NCBI RefSeq assembly: GCF_002094855.1
Contig: NZ_ARYN01000001.1
Span: 62,001-126,000 of the forward strand
Length of the DNA: 64,000 nt
From: Zunongwangia atlantica 22II14-10F7
Lineage (GTDB): Bacteria; Bacteroidota; Bacteroidia; Flavobacteriales; Flavobacteriaceae
Reading direction: 5' to 3'
Shown here: piece after piece, positions 23,621-32,786 of the stretch
Layout: every line of letters starts with the position of its first letter
Numbering within the stretch: the first letter of the stretch is position 1
Made by a program: the position numbers and the translations under genes
The notes under the pieces: model-generated
The model's database searches: none
Told to the model about the DNA's origin: nothing
The model's input: only the letters and a program-made list of their open reading frames with translations

Positions 23621-26341
23621 ATGGAAGAATTAGACAGTAATTTAGCAAATAACACTTCAGCAAAAAAAGAATACAGGCCTTTACAATTGTCGGGTCTGGA
23701 GCCTCTTATAATTACTCCAGATAGCAATTTTGTAAATGTTGGTGAGCGTACCAATGTTGCGGGTTCTCGAAAATTTCTTCGATTGGTAAAAGAAGAAAAG
23801 TTTGATGAAGCACTCGATATTGCTCGTGATCAGGTAGATGGCGGGGCGCAGATCATCGATATTAATATGGACGATGGTTTGATCGATGGTAAAGAAGCCA
23901 TGGTTAGATTTCTGAACCTTATTGTTGCTGAACCCGATATCGCTCGTGTGCCTATTATGATCGATAGCTCTAAATGGGAGATTATCGAAGCTGGTTTGCA
24001 GGTGGTGCAGGGAAAATGTGTGGTGAATTCGATCTCGCTAAAAGAAGGTGAAGAACAATTTATCGATCATGCAAAAAAGATAAAACGTTATGGCGCTGCT
24101 GTTATCGTAATGGCTTTTGATGAAGTTGGGCAGGCCGATAATTATGAACGCCGAATAGAAATTGCAAAGCGTTCTTACGATATTCTGGTAGATGAAGTGA
24201 AATTTGCGCCAGAGGATATCATTTTCGATCTCAATATTTTTCCGGTAGGAACCGGGATGGACGAGCATCGTAAAAATGCCATAGATTTTATCGAAGCTAC
24301 GCGCTGGGTAAAAGAGAATTTACCGCATTGTAGTGTGAGTGGTGGGGTGAGTAACGTGAGTTTTTCTTTCCGTGGTAATAACCCGGTAAGAGAAGCTATG
24401 CATTCGGTGTTTCTTTATCATGCGATCAAGGCGGGAATGAATATGGGAATCGTGAATCCGGCTTTATTAGAGGTTTACGATGAAATCCCGAAGGATCTTT
24501 TAGAACATGTAGAAGATGTGATCTTAGATCGTCGTGACGATGCAACCGAGCGTTTGTTGGATTTTGCTGAAACCGTAAAAGGATCGGCTAAAACCAGTAA
24601 AGTCGATCTTAGCTGGAGAGAAGAATCTTTGCAAAGCCGTATAACTCATGCGCTGGTAAAAGGAATTGATGCTTATGTGATCGAAGATGTAGAGGAAGCG
24701 AGACTGGCTTCAGAAAAACCTATCGAAGTTATCGAAGGTCATTTAATGACTGGGATGAATGTGGTTGGTGATCTCTTCGGAAGCGGAAAAATGTTTCTTC
24801 CGCAGGTGGTAAAATCGGCACGAGTAATGAAAAAAGCCGTTGCTTATTTATTGCCTTATATTGAAGAAGATAAATCCGGTAAACGTGAAACTGCCGGAAA
24901 AGTATTGATGGCTACCGTAAAAGGGGACGTTCACGATATTGGTAAAAATATTGTAAGCGTTGTTTTAGGGTGTAATAATTACGAGATCGTCGATCTTGGA
25001 GTTATGGTTCCGCCTGAAAAGATCATTGAAACTGCAAAAGCTGAGAATGTTGATGCTATTGGATTAAGTGGTTTGATCACGCCATCTTTAGATGAAATGG
25101 TTTTTCTAGCTAAAGAAATGCAACGACAGGAATTTTCGGTTCCCTTATTAATTGGTGGAGCCACAACTTCGAAAGCACATACGGCAGTTAAGATCGATCC
25201 ACAATATATGCACGCCGTAGCGCATGTTAACGATGCATCGCGAGCGGTGACTGTTGTTGGTGATCTACTGAATAAACGAACCCGAAAAACTTATATTGAA
25301 AACCTCAAATCTGAGTATGAAGTATTCAGAAATAATTTTGGGAAACGAAGCAAGGTGAAAAGCTTTCTTTCTATTGAAGAAGCGCGTGAGAATAATTTTA
25401 AAATCGATTGGAAAACATCGAATATTAGCAAGCCAAATAAGCTTGGAATCCAGGTTTTAGAGGATTTTGAATTAGATAAACTCTTAGATTATATAGATTG
25501 GAGTCCGTTTTTTAGAAGTTGGGATTTACACGGCCGATATCCTAAGATTTTAGAAGATGAAGTGGTTGGAGAACAGGCAAGATCGTTATTTGCAGATGCT
25601 CAGGTATTACTGAAGCGTATTTTAGATGAAAAACTGCTAAAAGCGAAAGCAATTTTTGGTCTATTTGAAGCAAATACCATCAATAGTGATGATATTGAGG
25701 TGAAATTCGATGAAAATTCCGAAGAAAAAACCATCATTTTTAGGACGCTGCGCCAGCAATTAAAAAAGCATGGCGGGAAGCCTAATTTCGCTTTATCTGA
25801 TTTTATCGCACCAAAGGAAACCGAAATTCAGGATTATATGGGCTGTTTTTGTGTAACCACAGGTTTTGGAACACAGGAATTAGCCGCAGAATTTGAGAAA
25901 AATCTCGATGATTATAATTCGATTATGATCAAAGCCTTGGCCGATCGTTTTGCGGAAGCTTTTGCTGAATATCTTCATGAGAAAATCAGAAAAGAGGATT
26001 GGGGTTATGCTTCCGAAGAAAGTTTGAGCAATGAAGAGTTGATCAAAGAAAGTTATAAAGGAATTCGCCCGGCACCGGGTTACCCTGCCTGCCCAGATCA
26101 TTTAGAGAAACTTACGATTTGGGAATTGCTGAAGGTAGAAGAGCGTATTGGTGTAAAACTTACGGAGAGTTTGGCCATGTGGCCGGCAGCCAGCGTAAGT
26201 GGTTATTATTTTGCCAACCCTGAAGCAAAATACTTTGGTTTAGGAAAGATAAAAGAAGACCAGGTAAAAGATTTTGCCGAACGTAAAGGAATAGAATATA
26301 AAAAAGCCGAAAAATGGCTTAATCCAAATATTGCAGATTAA
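23621..26341 (+). CDS. metH: methionine synthase, folate/cobalamin/activation subunit (MetH C-terminal part)
   Basis: A 906-residue chain with the pterin-binding domain ([18 protein letters not shown], about 37-54, then [12 protein letters not shown]), the B12 cap and Rossmann domains with the cobalt-ligand motif [10 protein letters not shown] (about 437) and [13 protein letters not shown], and the SAM-dependent activation domain ([14 protein letters not shown] near 810). Full set of domains apart from the homocysteine domain, which is the preceding gene. Both genes share one SAM-I riboswitch and are followed by metF. Confidence 0.96.
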   Translation: MEELDSNLANNTSAKKEYRPLQLSGLEPLIITPDSNFVNVGERTNVAGSRKFLRLVKEEKFDEALDIARDQVDGGAQIIDINMDDGLIDGKEAMVRFLNLIVAEPDIARVPIMIDSSKWEIIEAGLQVVQGKCVVNSISLKEGEEQFIDHAKKIKRYGAAVIVMAFDEVGQADNYERRIEIAKRSYDILVDEVKFAPEDIIFDLNIFPVGTGMDEHRKNAIDFIEATRWVKENLPHCSVSGGVSNVSFSFRGNNPVREAMHSVFLYHAIKAGMNMGIVNPALLEVYDEIPKDLLEHVEDVILDRRDDATERLLDFAETVKGSAKTSKVDLSWREESLQSRITHALVKGIDAYVIEDVEEARLASEKPIEVIEGHLMTGMNVVGDLFGSGKMFLPQVVKSARVMKKAVAYLLPYIEEDKSGKRETAGKVLMATVKGDVHDIGKNIVSVVLGCNNYEIVDLGVMVPPEKIIETAKAENVDAIGLSGLITPSLDEMVFLAKEMQRQEFSVPLLIGGATTSKAHTAVKIDPQYMHAVAHVNDASRAVTVVGDLLNKRTRKTYIENLKSEYEVFRNNFGKRSKVKSFLSIEEARENNFKIDWKTSNISKPNKLGIQVLEDFELDKLLDYIDWSPFFRSWDLHGRYPKILEDEVVGEQARSLFADAQVLLKRILDEKLLKAKAIFGLFEANTINSDDIEVKFDENSEEKTIIFRTLRQQLKKHGGKPNFALSDFIAPKETEIQDYMGCFCVTTGFGTQELAAEFEKNLDDYNSIMIKALADRFAEAFAEYLHEKIRKEDWGYASEESLSNEELIKESYKGIRPAPGYPACPDHLEKLTIWELLKVEERIGVKLTESLAMWPAASVSGYYFANPEAKYFGLGKIKEDQVKDFAERKGIEYKKAEKWLNPNIAD

Positions 26342-26388
26342 AAATAAGCTGACAGCCAACAGCTATCAGCAATTAGTAGCTTAAGACA

Positions 26389-27345
26389 ATGAAAGTAACC
26401 GAGCATATAGAGAAAGCAAAAGGGAAAACCTTGTTTTCGTTCGAGATCGTTCCGCCACAAAAAGGGAAGAATATTCAGGAATTATATGATAATATCGATC
26501 CTTTAATGGAATTTAATCCGCCGTTTATAGATGTGACCACTTCACGGGAAGAGCATATTTACATTAAACGCGACGACGGATTATTAGAACGTAAAATTAC
26601 CAGAATGCGCCCGGGAACGGTTGGAATTTGTGCTGCAATCAAACAAAAGTACGATGTAGATACGATTCCGCATGTATTGTGTGGCGGTTTTACGAAAGAG
26701 GAAACCGAGTATGTGTTGGTAGATTGTCATTATTTGGGAATCGAAAATGTGATGGCTTTGCGTGGTGACGCGATGAAACATCAGCGTTATTTTGAACCAA
26801 CAAAAGGTGGGCATATTTACGCTAATGAACTGGTTGGCCAGATTCGTGATCTTTCTAAAGGAAAATATTTGAATGAAGTTATCGATTCTGAAAATCATCC
26901 TGATTTCTGTATTGGTGTTGCCGGATATCCTGAAAAACATTTAGAGTCGCCTTCTTTAGAAACCGATCTTAAAAAGCTAAAAGCAAAGGTTGATGCGGGA
27001 GCAGATTACGTGGTAACGCAGATGTTCTTTAATAATCAGGCGTATTTCGAGTTTGTAGAAAAGGCAAAAGAAATGGGGATTAATGTACCGATTATTCCGG
27101 GAATCAAACCGATAGCGGTTAAAAAACATTTGCAGCTGTTGCCACATGTATTTAGTATCGATCTTCCGCAGGCATTAATAGAAAGCGTTGAAGCTTGTAA
27201 AAATAATAAGGAAGTCCGCCAGGTAGGAATTGAATGGGCGATCGAGCAAACCAAAGAATTAAAAGCAGCCGGTGTACCGGTTCTGCATTTTTATTCAATG
27301 GGAAAAAGTTCAAACATCAAGCAAATCGCTGAAGCAGTTTTTTAA
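26389..27345 (+). CDS. metF: methylenetetrahydrofolate reductase [NAD(P)H]
   Basis: A 318-residue FAD TIM-barrel enzyme giving 5-methyl-tetrahydrofolate, the methyl donor for MetH. Recognised by SFEIVPPQKGK at the N-terminus, the TTSREEH segment, LRGD (about 123-126), VAGYPEKH and TQMFFNNQAYFEFV. It is 47 bases after metH in the same orientation and most likely in the same riboswitch-controlled transcript. The gap contains an AGCTGACAGCC/AACAGCTATCAGC repeat phrase. Confidence 0.96.
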   Translation: MKVTEHIEKAKGKTLFSFEIVPPQKGKNIQELYDNIDPLMEFNPPFIDVTTSREEHIYIKRDDGLLERKITRMRPGTVGICAAIKQKYDVDTIPHVLCGGFTKEETEYVLVDCHYLGIENVMALRGDAMKHQRYFEPTKGGHIYANELVGQIRDLSKGKYLNEVIDSENHPDFCIGVAGYPEKHLESPSLETDLKKLKAKVDAGADYVVTQMFFNNQAYFEFVEKAKEMGINVPIIPGIKPIAVKKHLQLLPHVFSIDLPQALIESVEACKNNKEVRQVGIEWAIEQTKELKAAGVPVLHFYSMGKSSNIKQIAEAVF

Positions 27346-27732
27346 TTTTTAGACCGCTGCGCTGTTAGAATTTAGATTTTAGACTTTTGAAGTTTGAACG
27401 ATATTTAAATTATTTTGAATTTTAAATGTTGAATTTTGAATTGAAGATTCAAAGGTTTTTATCGTTTGTCATTTCGACTGGAGTGCAGCGTAATGGAGAA
27501 ATCTTTTATTTCTATCTGAATAGATTTCTCGACTCGTACCTCGCTCGAAATGACAAAAAATATGCTTATATGCTTATCTAATAATTGAAGAGCGCATAAG
27601 ATCTAATAGCTCGAAACTTAAAACTATTTGTAAACCGTTAACCGTAAACTAAAAACTAAACACAGAAAAATGTTGGTCGATCGCAAATTATTACCGTAAT
27701 TTGTGCTCACAAAGTTCAGAAACTTACTGATT
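27346..27732. other. intergenic region with several repeats
   Basis: No gene. It contains TTAGACCGCTGCGCTGTTAG... at 27349-27376 (near copy at 19636), TTGAATTTTGAATT units, a complete TTGTCATTTCGA palindromic element, and TTTGTAAACCGTTAACCGTAAAC-like units at 27621-27660 (compare 19821-19854). No clear promoter was found for the riboswitch transcript that follows. Confidence 0.6.
27465..27557. repeat. palindromic TTTGTCATTTCGA intergenic element (complete copy)
   Basis: 93 bases with perfect 13-bp inverted ends (TTTGTCATTTCGA, 27465-27477; complement 27545-27557) and an inner inverted pair GGAGAAATCT/AGATTTCTC. No coding capacity. It resembles the dispersed REP/MITE-like palindromes of flavobacterial genomes; a half copy is at 21708. 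Confidence 0.65.
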
Positions 27733-27830
27733 GTTATCAAGAAAGGCCGAGGGAATAGACCCGCTGAAGCCTTAGCAACCCTTTGCCAACAAAGAAGGTG
27801 CTACGTTCTACCGATTTCCGGATAGATAAC
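27733..27830 (+). promoter_or_regulatory. SAM-I (S-box) riboswitch upstream of the metX fusion gene
   Basis: The same core as the one before metH: GTTATCAAGAAAGG, GAGGGAATAGACCC, GAAGCCTTAGCAACC, AAGGTGCTAC, closed by GATAGATAAC (27821-27830). The downstream 120 bases hold a 10-bp hairpin TTTTAAACTT/AAGTTTAAAA (27922-27945) ending nine bases before the TTG start codon, a candidate expression platform. Confidence 0.93.
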
Positions 27831-27954
27831 AGATAGATTCTTCATCGAATTATTCTCACAAACTTTTCTTGATCATAACGAAGCGCGCACCCATCAAAGG
27901 GTTTTTGCTGTTTTCAGTCGGTTTTAAACTTTCAAAAGTTTAAAAAGAGAAAAG

Positions 27955-30900
27955 TTGAAACAAGATTTATTACAATTACAACTTAAGGATTTTACCACAT
28001 TAAGTGGCGCTACGCAGGATATTACATTGTCGTATCACGTGTTCGGCCAGCCATTACATTCGGCGCCTATCGTGATGATAAATCATGCACTTACGGGAAA
28101 CTCTGAAGTTGCCGGAGAAACCGGTTGGTGGAAAGATGTTGTAGGGTCAGAAAAATGTATCGATACTGATAAATATACCATTCTGGCTTTTAATGTGCCT
28201 GGGAATGGTTACGACGGAATTCTAATTGAAAACTATAAAGATTTTGTAGCAAGAGATATCGCCAGGATCTTTCTTCTAGGCTTAGATTCATTAAAAATCG
28301 AGCATCTTTTTGCACTGGTTGGTGGTTCGCTTGGAGGCGGAATCGCGTGGGAAATGGCAGCTTTAAGTCCGGAGATTACTGATAATTTAATCACAGTAGC
28401 AACCGATTGGAAATCGACCGACTGGCTTATCGCTAATTGCCAGATTCAGGAGCTGTTTTTAAATAATTCTAAAAATCCGGTGCACGATGCGCGTATGCAC
28501 GCCATGTTGTGTTACCGTACGCCCGAGTCTTTTAAATCCCGTTTTAAAAGAACCCAAAACGAAGAACTTCAGGTTTTTAATGTAGAAAGCTGGTTGTTGC
28601 ACCACGGCGCAAAACTTCAGGAAAGATTTCAGGTGGGTGCGTATAAATTAATGAATCAGCTTTTAAAAACGATCGATGTTTCTCGTGGTAGGCCAGAGCT
28701 GGATAAAGTTTTAGAAAGTATCAATGCAAATATCTGCATTATTGGGGTAGATTCAGATCTCTTTTTTACTGCGGAAGAAAACAGGGAAACTTACAAACAG
28801 CTGGCGCAAAATAGCAATAAAGTGACTTATGGCGAAATCCATTCGTTACACGGTCACGATGCATTTTTAATCGAATTTAAACAACTGGAAAATATAATTG
28901 CAGGCATTTTTCAAAAAGCAAATAAAATGAAAGTAGTAAAGTTTGGCGGAAAATCTTTAGCCAACGGAGAAGGTATCAATACGGTTTTAGAAATTATTGA
29001 AGAAAAGATCAAAAATGAAGAACGTATTGCGGTAGTGGTTTCAGCAAGAGGAAAAACCACAGATCAGCTTGAAAATTTATTGGAAAAAGCATCAGAGAAC
29101 GAAGATTTTGCTTCGGCTTTCGAGAAATTTAAAGCCTACCAGATCTCAGAATATGATTTTGTAGATTTTTCAGAAGAATTTAAAAATATCGAAAAACTAC
29201 TGGAAGGTGTTCGTTTGCTTGGCGATTACAGCGCGAAAATTAAAGATCAGTTACTTTCTCAGGGCGAATTAATGTCGGCTAAATTGATCACAGAAATTCT
29301 AAAACAACGCGGTTACAAAGCCAATTTTACCGATACGCGTAAATTGATTAAAACCGATGATATTTTTGGAAATGCCCAGCCATTGGATGCACTTTCAAAA
29401 GAGAATGTTCTTGAGCATTTTCAAGAATTTAATGGCAAAACAGTGAATATCGTTACCGGTTTTATTGGCTCGAACGCTAAAAATGAAACCACTACTTTAG
29501 GGAGGAACGGTAGTAATTACACCGCTTCGTTAATCGCAAATTACCTGGATGCTGAAGAGTTGCAGAATTATACCCATGTAGACGGAATTTATACAGCGAA
29601 TCCAGATTTGGTGCCGAGTGCACAGCGAATCGACCAGCTTTCATACAACGAAGCTAATGAGCTTGCGAATTTTGGAGCAACGATCTTACACGCCAAAACT
29701 ATTATTCCGCTAATCGAGAAAAATATTCCGCTTAGAATCCTGAATACTTTTAATAACGACAATCAGGGAACTTTGATCACAGCGAAACCGAATAAAGAAG
29801 GAATGAAGTCCCTTTCGGTTTTAGAACATACGGCATTGCTGAATTTAGAAGGTCGTGGTTTACTGGGGAAATCTGGTGTAGATGCAAGGGTTTTCCGTGC
29901 GCTTGGTGATGCCCAAATAAGTGTGAGTATTATTTCGCAGGGTTCTTCGGAACGTGGAATTGGTTTGGTGGTAGATGCTGAAAATGCAGTGCGTGCGGTA
30001 AAAGCTTTAGAGCGTGAATTTGAGAGCGATTTTTATTCCAAAGATGTGAATAAAATTTCGGTAGTAGATGATGTTTCGGTGATTTCGATCGTTGGGCAGG
30101 ATCTAAGTACATTCCATAAACCTTACGATGCGCTGATTAGAAACCAGATCGTTCCTTTGCTTTTTAATAATACTGTGACCGGGAAAAATGTGAGTTTGGT
30201 GGTGAAAAAATCACAGCTGAATAAAGCCCTAAATGTAATTCACGGTGAGATCTTTGAGATTTGTAAAAAGATCAATATTGCGATTTTTGGCCACGGAACG
30301 GTTGGTGGTACTTTGATCAATCAGATCTTAGATTCAGCAGCAACTATTGAAGAGCGTAAAAAAGTAAAACTGAATATTTTTGCGGTTTCAAATTCCAGAA
30401 AGTTATTGCTTCATGCCACCGGAATTGGCTCAGAGTGGAAAACACAATTAGAAGAAGCGCAGCAGGAAGCCTCGATCGATGAGGTAATTAAATATGCGAA
30501 ATTATTCCATTTAGAAAACCTGATCGCGGTAGATAATACGGCGAGCGAAGCTTTTGTTCAGAATTATAATAAACTGGTAGATCATGGTTTCGATTTGGTG
30601 TCTTCCAATAAAATTGCGAATACTTTAGGTTTCGATTTTTATAAGGAATTGCGTGAGAATTTAGAGAAAAACCAGAAACAATATTTATATGAAACCAATG
30701 TTGGTGCCGGTTTACCGCTAATCGATACGATAAGAATTTTACACCTTTCCGGAGAAAATATTACCAGGATTCGGGGTGTGTTTTCAGGAACTTTAAGTTA
30801 TTTGTTCAATACTTTTTCTGCGGAAGATCGCACGTTTAGTAGTGTTTTAAAAGAGGCGATCGACAAAGGATTTACCGAGCCAGACCCTCGTGAAGACCTA

Positions 30901-31341
30901 AATGGAAATGATGTTGGCCGAAAATTATTGATTTTGGCTAGAGAACTTGATCTTCAGAATGAATTTAACGACGTTAAAATTAAAAATCTTGTTCCTGAAG
31001 ATTTACGTGGCGGTGATGCGAAAACATTTGTGTCGAGATTAGAAGAATTAGACGCTACTTATCAAAAAGTAAAAGAAGAGCAAAAGCCAAATCACGTATT
31101 GCGATATATTGGTGATTTATCTGGAGATTTACAGCAGGACAAAGGGGAATTGGAAGTTGCTTTGGTTTCTGTGCCAGATGATAGCAGTTTGGGGCAGGTA
31201 AAAGGAGCCGATTCTATCTTTGAAATCTATACCGAATCTTACGGGGATCGCCCAATTGTGATCCAGGGTGCCGGTGCCGGTGCCGCGGTAACTGCGCGTG
31301 GTGTTTTTGGTGATATTTTAAAACTTTCAGAAAAGAAATAG
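27955..31341 (+). CDS. fusion: homoserine O-acyltransferase (MetX) - aspartokinase - homoserine dehydrogenase
   Basis: A 1128-residue three-enzyme chain. Residues 1 to about 320 are an alpha/beta-hydrolase MetX with INHALTG, nucleophile Ser125 (GGSLGGG), and Asp and His in GVDSDLFF and LHGHDAFL. Residue 325 begins aspartokinase (MKVVKFGGKSLANGEG), followed by ACT domains, and about residue 775 begins homoserine dehydrogenase (IAIFGHGTVGG), ending with IQGAGAGAAVTARGVFGDI as in ThrA. It channels aspartate to acyl-homoserine for MetY/MetZ. The only in-frame start before residue 39 is TTG at 27955; a stop codon lies 30 bases upstream. Controlled by the SAM-I riboswitch. Confidence 0.93.
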   Translation: MKQDLLQLQLKDFTTLSGATQDITLSYHVFGQPLHSAPIVMINHALTGNSEVAGETGWWKDVVGSEKCIDTDKYTILAFNVPGNGYDGILIENYKDFVARDIARIFLLGLDSLKIEHLFALVGGSLGGGIAWEMAALSPEITDNLITVATDWKSTDWLIANCQIQELFLNNSKNPVHDARMHAMLCYRTPESFKSRFKRTQNEELQVFNVESWLLHHGAKLQERFQVGAYKLMNQLLKTIDVSRGRPELDKVLESINANICIIGVDSDLFFTAEENRETYKQLAQNSNKVTYGEIHSLHGHDAFLIEFKQLENIIAGIFQKANKMKVVKFGGKSLANGEGINTVLEIIEEKIKNEERIAVVVSARGKTTDQLENLLEKASENEDFASAFEKFKAYQISEYDFVDFSEEFKNIEKLLEGVRLLGDYSAKIKDQLLSQGELMSAKLITEILKQRGYKANFTDTRKLIKTDDIFGNAQPLDALSKENVLEHFQEFNGKTVNIVTGFIGSNAKNETTTLGRNGSNYTASLIANYLDAEELQNYTHVDGIYTANPDLVPSAQRIDQLSYNEANELANFGATILHAKTIIPLIEKNIPLRILNTFNNDNQGTLITAKPNKEGMKSLSVLEHTALLNLEGRGLLGKSGVDARVFRALGDAQISVSIISQGSSERGIGLVVDAENAVRAVKALEREFESDFYSKDVNKISVVDDVSVISIVGQDLSTFHKPYDALIRNQIVPLLFNNTVTGKNVSLVVKKSQLNKALNVIHGEIFEICKKINIAIFGHGTVGGTLINQILDSAATIEERKKVKLNIFAVSNSRKLLLHATGIGSEWKTQLEEAQQEASIDEVIKYAKLFHLENLIAVDNTASEAFVQNYNKLVDHGFDLVSSNKIANTLGFDFYKELRENLEKNQKQYLYETNVGAGLPLIDTIRILHLSGENITRIRGVFSGTLSYLFNTFSAEDRTFSSVLKEAIDKGFTEPDPREDLNGNDVGRKLLILARELDLQNEFNDVKIKNLVPEDLRGGDAKTFVSRLEELDATYQKVKEEQKPNHVLRYIGDLSGDLQQDKGELEVALVSVPDDSSLGQVKGADSIFEIYTESYGDRPIVIQGAGAGAAVTARGVFGDILKLSEKK

Positions 31342-31371
31342 CATAATTAATACTGAAAAAGGAAGATTGCT

Positions 31372-31407
31372 AAAGCCTCATATTCGATAAAATATGAGGC
31401 TTTTTTT
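31372..31407. terminator. bidirectional terminator between the metX fusion gene and gldA
   Basis: Stem AAAGCCTCATATT with its complement (31372-31384 and 31391-31403), followed by T on the plus strand and by T on the minus strand, between two convergent genes. Confidence 0.85.
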
Positions 31408-31459
31408 GTATAAAATCGACTTCTGTTGTTCCAAAAATTATCGTGAAAAACGTCGAATA

Positions 31460-32365
31460 TTAATCTTTAGATTGCTGAGTTAATTCAGTAAACAAACTTT
31501 CCAGATTTTTAGATTTTTGATTTAGTTGAAGGGTTTTTAGTCCGTTGTCATGAGCAAAGTCAAAAACAGCCGGACGCATATCTTCGGTTGTGGCAAAAGT
31601 AAGCTCATACACAAAACCTGCAGGGTTTTTTACATTTTTTAGATGTGGAAGCTTTTGCAGCGCTACCATTTCGATACGATAATCAAATTCTACTTCAATA
31701 ATTTGTTCTTGTCCTTTACGAAGATCGGTTAATTTCTGGTTGGTGATAATTTCGCCATGATTTATAATGATTACGCGATCACAAAGTGCTTCAACTTCCT
31801 GCATAATATGAGTAGAAAGGAAAATTGTCTTGTTTTTGGCGATATTCTTAATTAGACTACGAATTTCTACAAGTTGGTTAGGGTCCAATCCGGTGGTAGG
31901 TTCATCCAAGATCAACACCTGTGGATCGTGTAATAAAGCTGCGGCCAAACCAACACGTTGGCGATAACCTTTAGAAAGCTGATCGATCTTTTTGTTGGCT
32001 TCAGGAGTAAGATTGGTTAATTTAATCACCTCTTCTATACGATCTTTCTTAATTCCGTAGACTTTAGCATTAAACGCCAGATATTCCCTAACATACATTT
32101 CTGTATATAAAGGATTGTGTTCTGGCAGGTAGCCAATACTTTTTTGTAGATCGTGTAATTGCTTATCGATCTCGAAACCATTTACACTGGCATTTCCTTC
32201 AGAAGGTTTAAGATAACCGGTTAAGATTTTCATTAAAGTTGATTTTCCGGCACCGTTAGGGCCAAGAAAACCTACAATTTCACCTTTTTCAATAGAAAAT
32301 GAAATTTGGTTTAGGGCTTTTTGTTCCCCATAGAATTTTGATATTTTTTCTACTGAAATCGACAT
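31460..32365 (-). CDS. gldA: gliding-motility ABC transporter ATPase GldA
   Basis: A 301-residue ABC ATPase: Walker A GPNGAGKST (35-43), signature LSKGYRQRVGLA, Walker B VLILDEPTTGLDP, and the switch His in FLSTHIMQEV. The length, the start SISVEKISKFYGEQKALNQISF and the C-terminal domain match GldA, the ATP-binding part of the GldA-GldF-GldG transporter needed for gliding in some flavobacteria. GldF and GldG are not adjacent. The region upstream (32366-32580) is AT-rich with no other gene seen. Confidence 0.88.
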   Translation of the reverse strand: MSISVEKISKFYGEQKALNQISFSIEKGEIVGFLGPNGAGKSTLMKILTGYLKPSEGNASVNGFEIDKQLHDLQKSIGYLPEHNPLYTEMYVREYLAFNAKVYGIKKDRIEEVIKLTNLTPEANKKIDQLSKGYRQRVGLAAALLHDPQVLILDEPTTGLDPNQLVEIRSLIKNIAKNKTIFLSTHIMQEVEALCDRVIIINHGEIITNQKLTDLRKGQEQIIEVEFDYRIEMVALQKLPHLKNVKNPAGFVYELTFATTEDMRPAVFDFAHDNGLKTLQLNQKSKNLESLFTELTQQSKD

Positions 32366-32637
32366 ATTAGAAGCTTTAGGTCAAAAGTAAGCATAAAATT
32401 GGCGTTGCAAAAGTAGATTTTAGATGATAAGCTGGTGATATTGAAAAACTTATTTTTCAGCATTAGTATTTATTATTTAAAAACAGGCTTTTTAAGAATG
32501 GCTTTGCTGCAAAATTTCTTCTGAAAAAACTGAAATATAAAAAGATTCGTAAAAAATTAAATGATGTGAAAAAAAAATAAAAAATGGTTTTTCATATTAA
32601 AATATAATTATACTTTAGTCAGCGTAACAAAGAACAA

Positions 32638-32697
32638 ATGAAAAACTTAATTACTTGGAACGCATTTTTTTATTTTTATTTCTTTTTTAAGGAGTAG
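32638..32697 (+). CDS. Phe/Tyr-rich leader peptide (attenuator uORF)
   Basis: A 19-codon ORF: MKNLITW then NAFFYFYFFFKE. Eight consecutive codons (32665-32688) are Phe or Tyr. An intrinsic terminator follows, then pheA. AGATCGGGA at 32698-32706, immediately after the TAG stop, pairs (9 bp, one G-U) with TCTCGATCT at 32743-32751, most of the terminator's 5' arm. Stalling at Phe/Tyr codons would leave that segment free for the antiterminator, while termination of the peptide would hide it. TACTTTAG at 32611-32618 may be its -7 box. Confidence 0.88.
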   Translation: MKNLITWNAFFYFYFFFKE

Positions 32698-32737
32698 AGA
32701 TCGGGAATGGTATGTAATTAAGCAAACAATATTATAT

Positions 32738-32771
32738 AAAAGTCTCGATCTAAAAATCGGGACTTTTTTTT
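32738..32771 (+). terminator. attenuator terminator upstream of pheA
   Basis: A 12-bp stem AAAAGTCTCGAT/ATCGGGACTTTT (32738-32749 with 32756-32767) including one G-U pair, loop CTAAAA, then T-run. It sits between the Phe/Tyr leader ORF and pheA. Confidence 0.9.
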
Positions 32772-32786
32772 TACATCAATTTTTGA

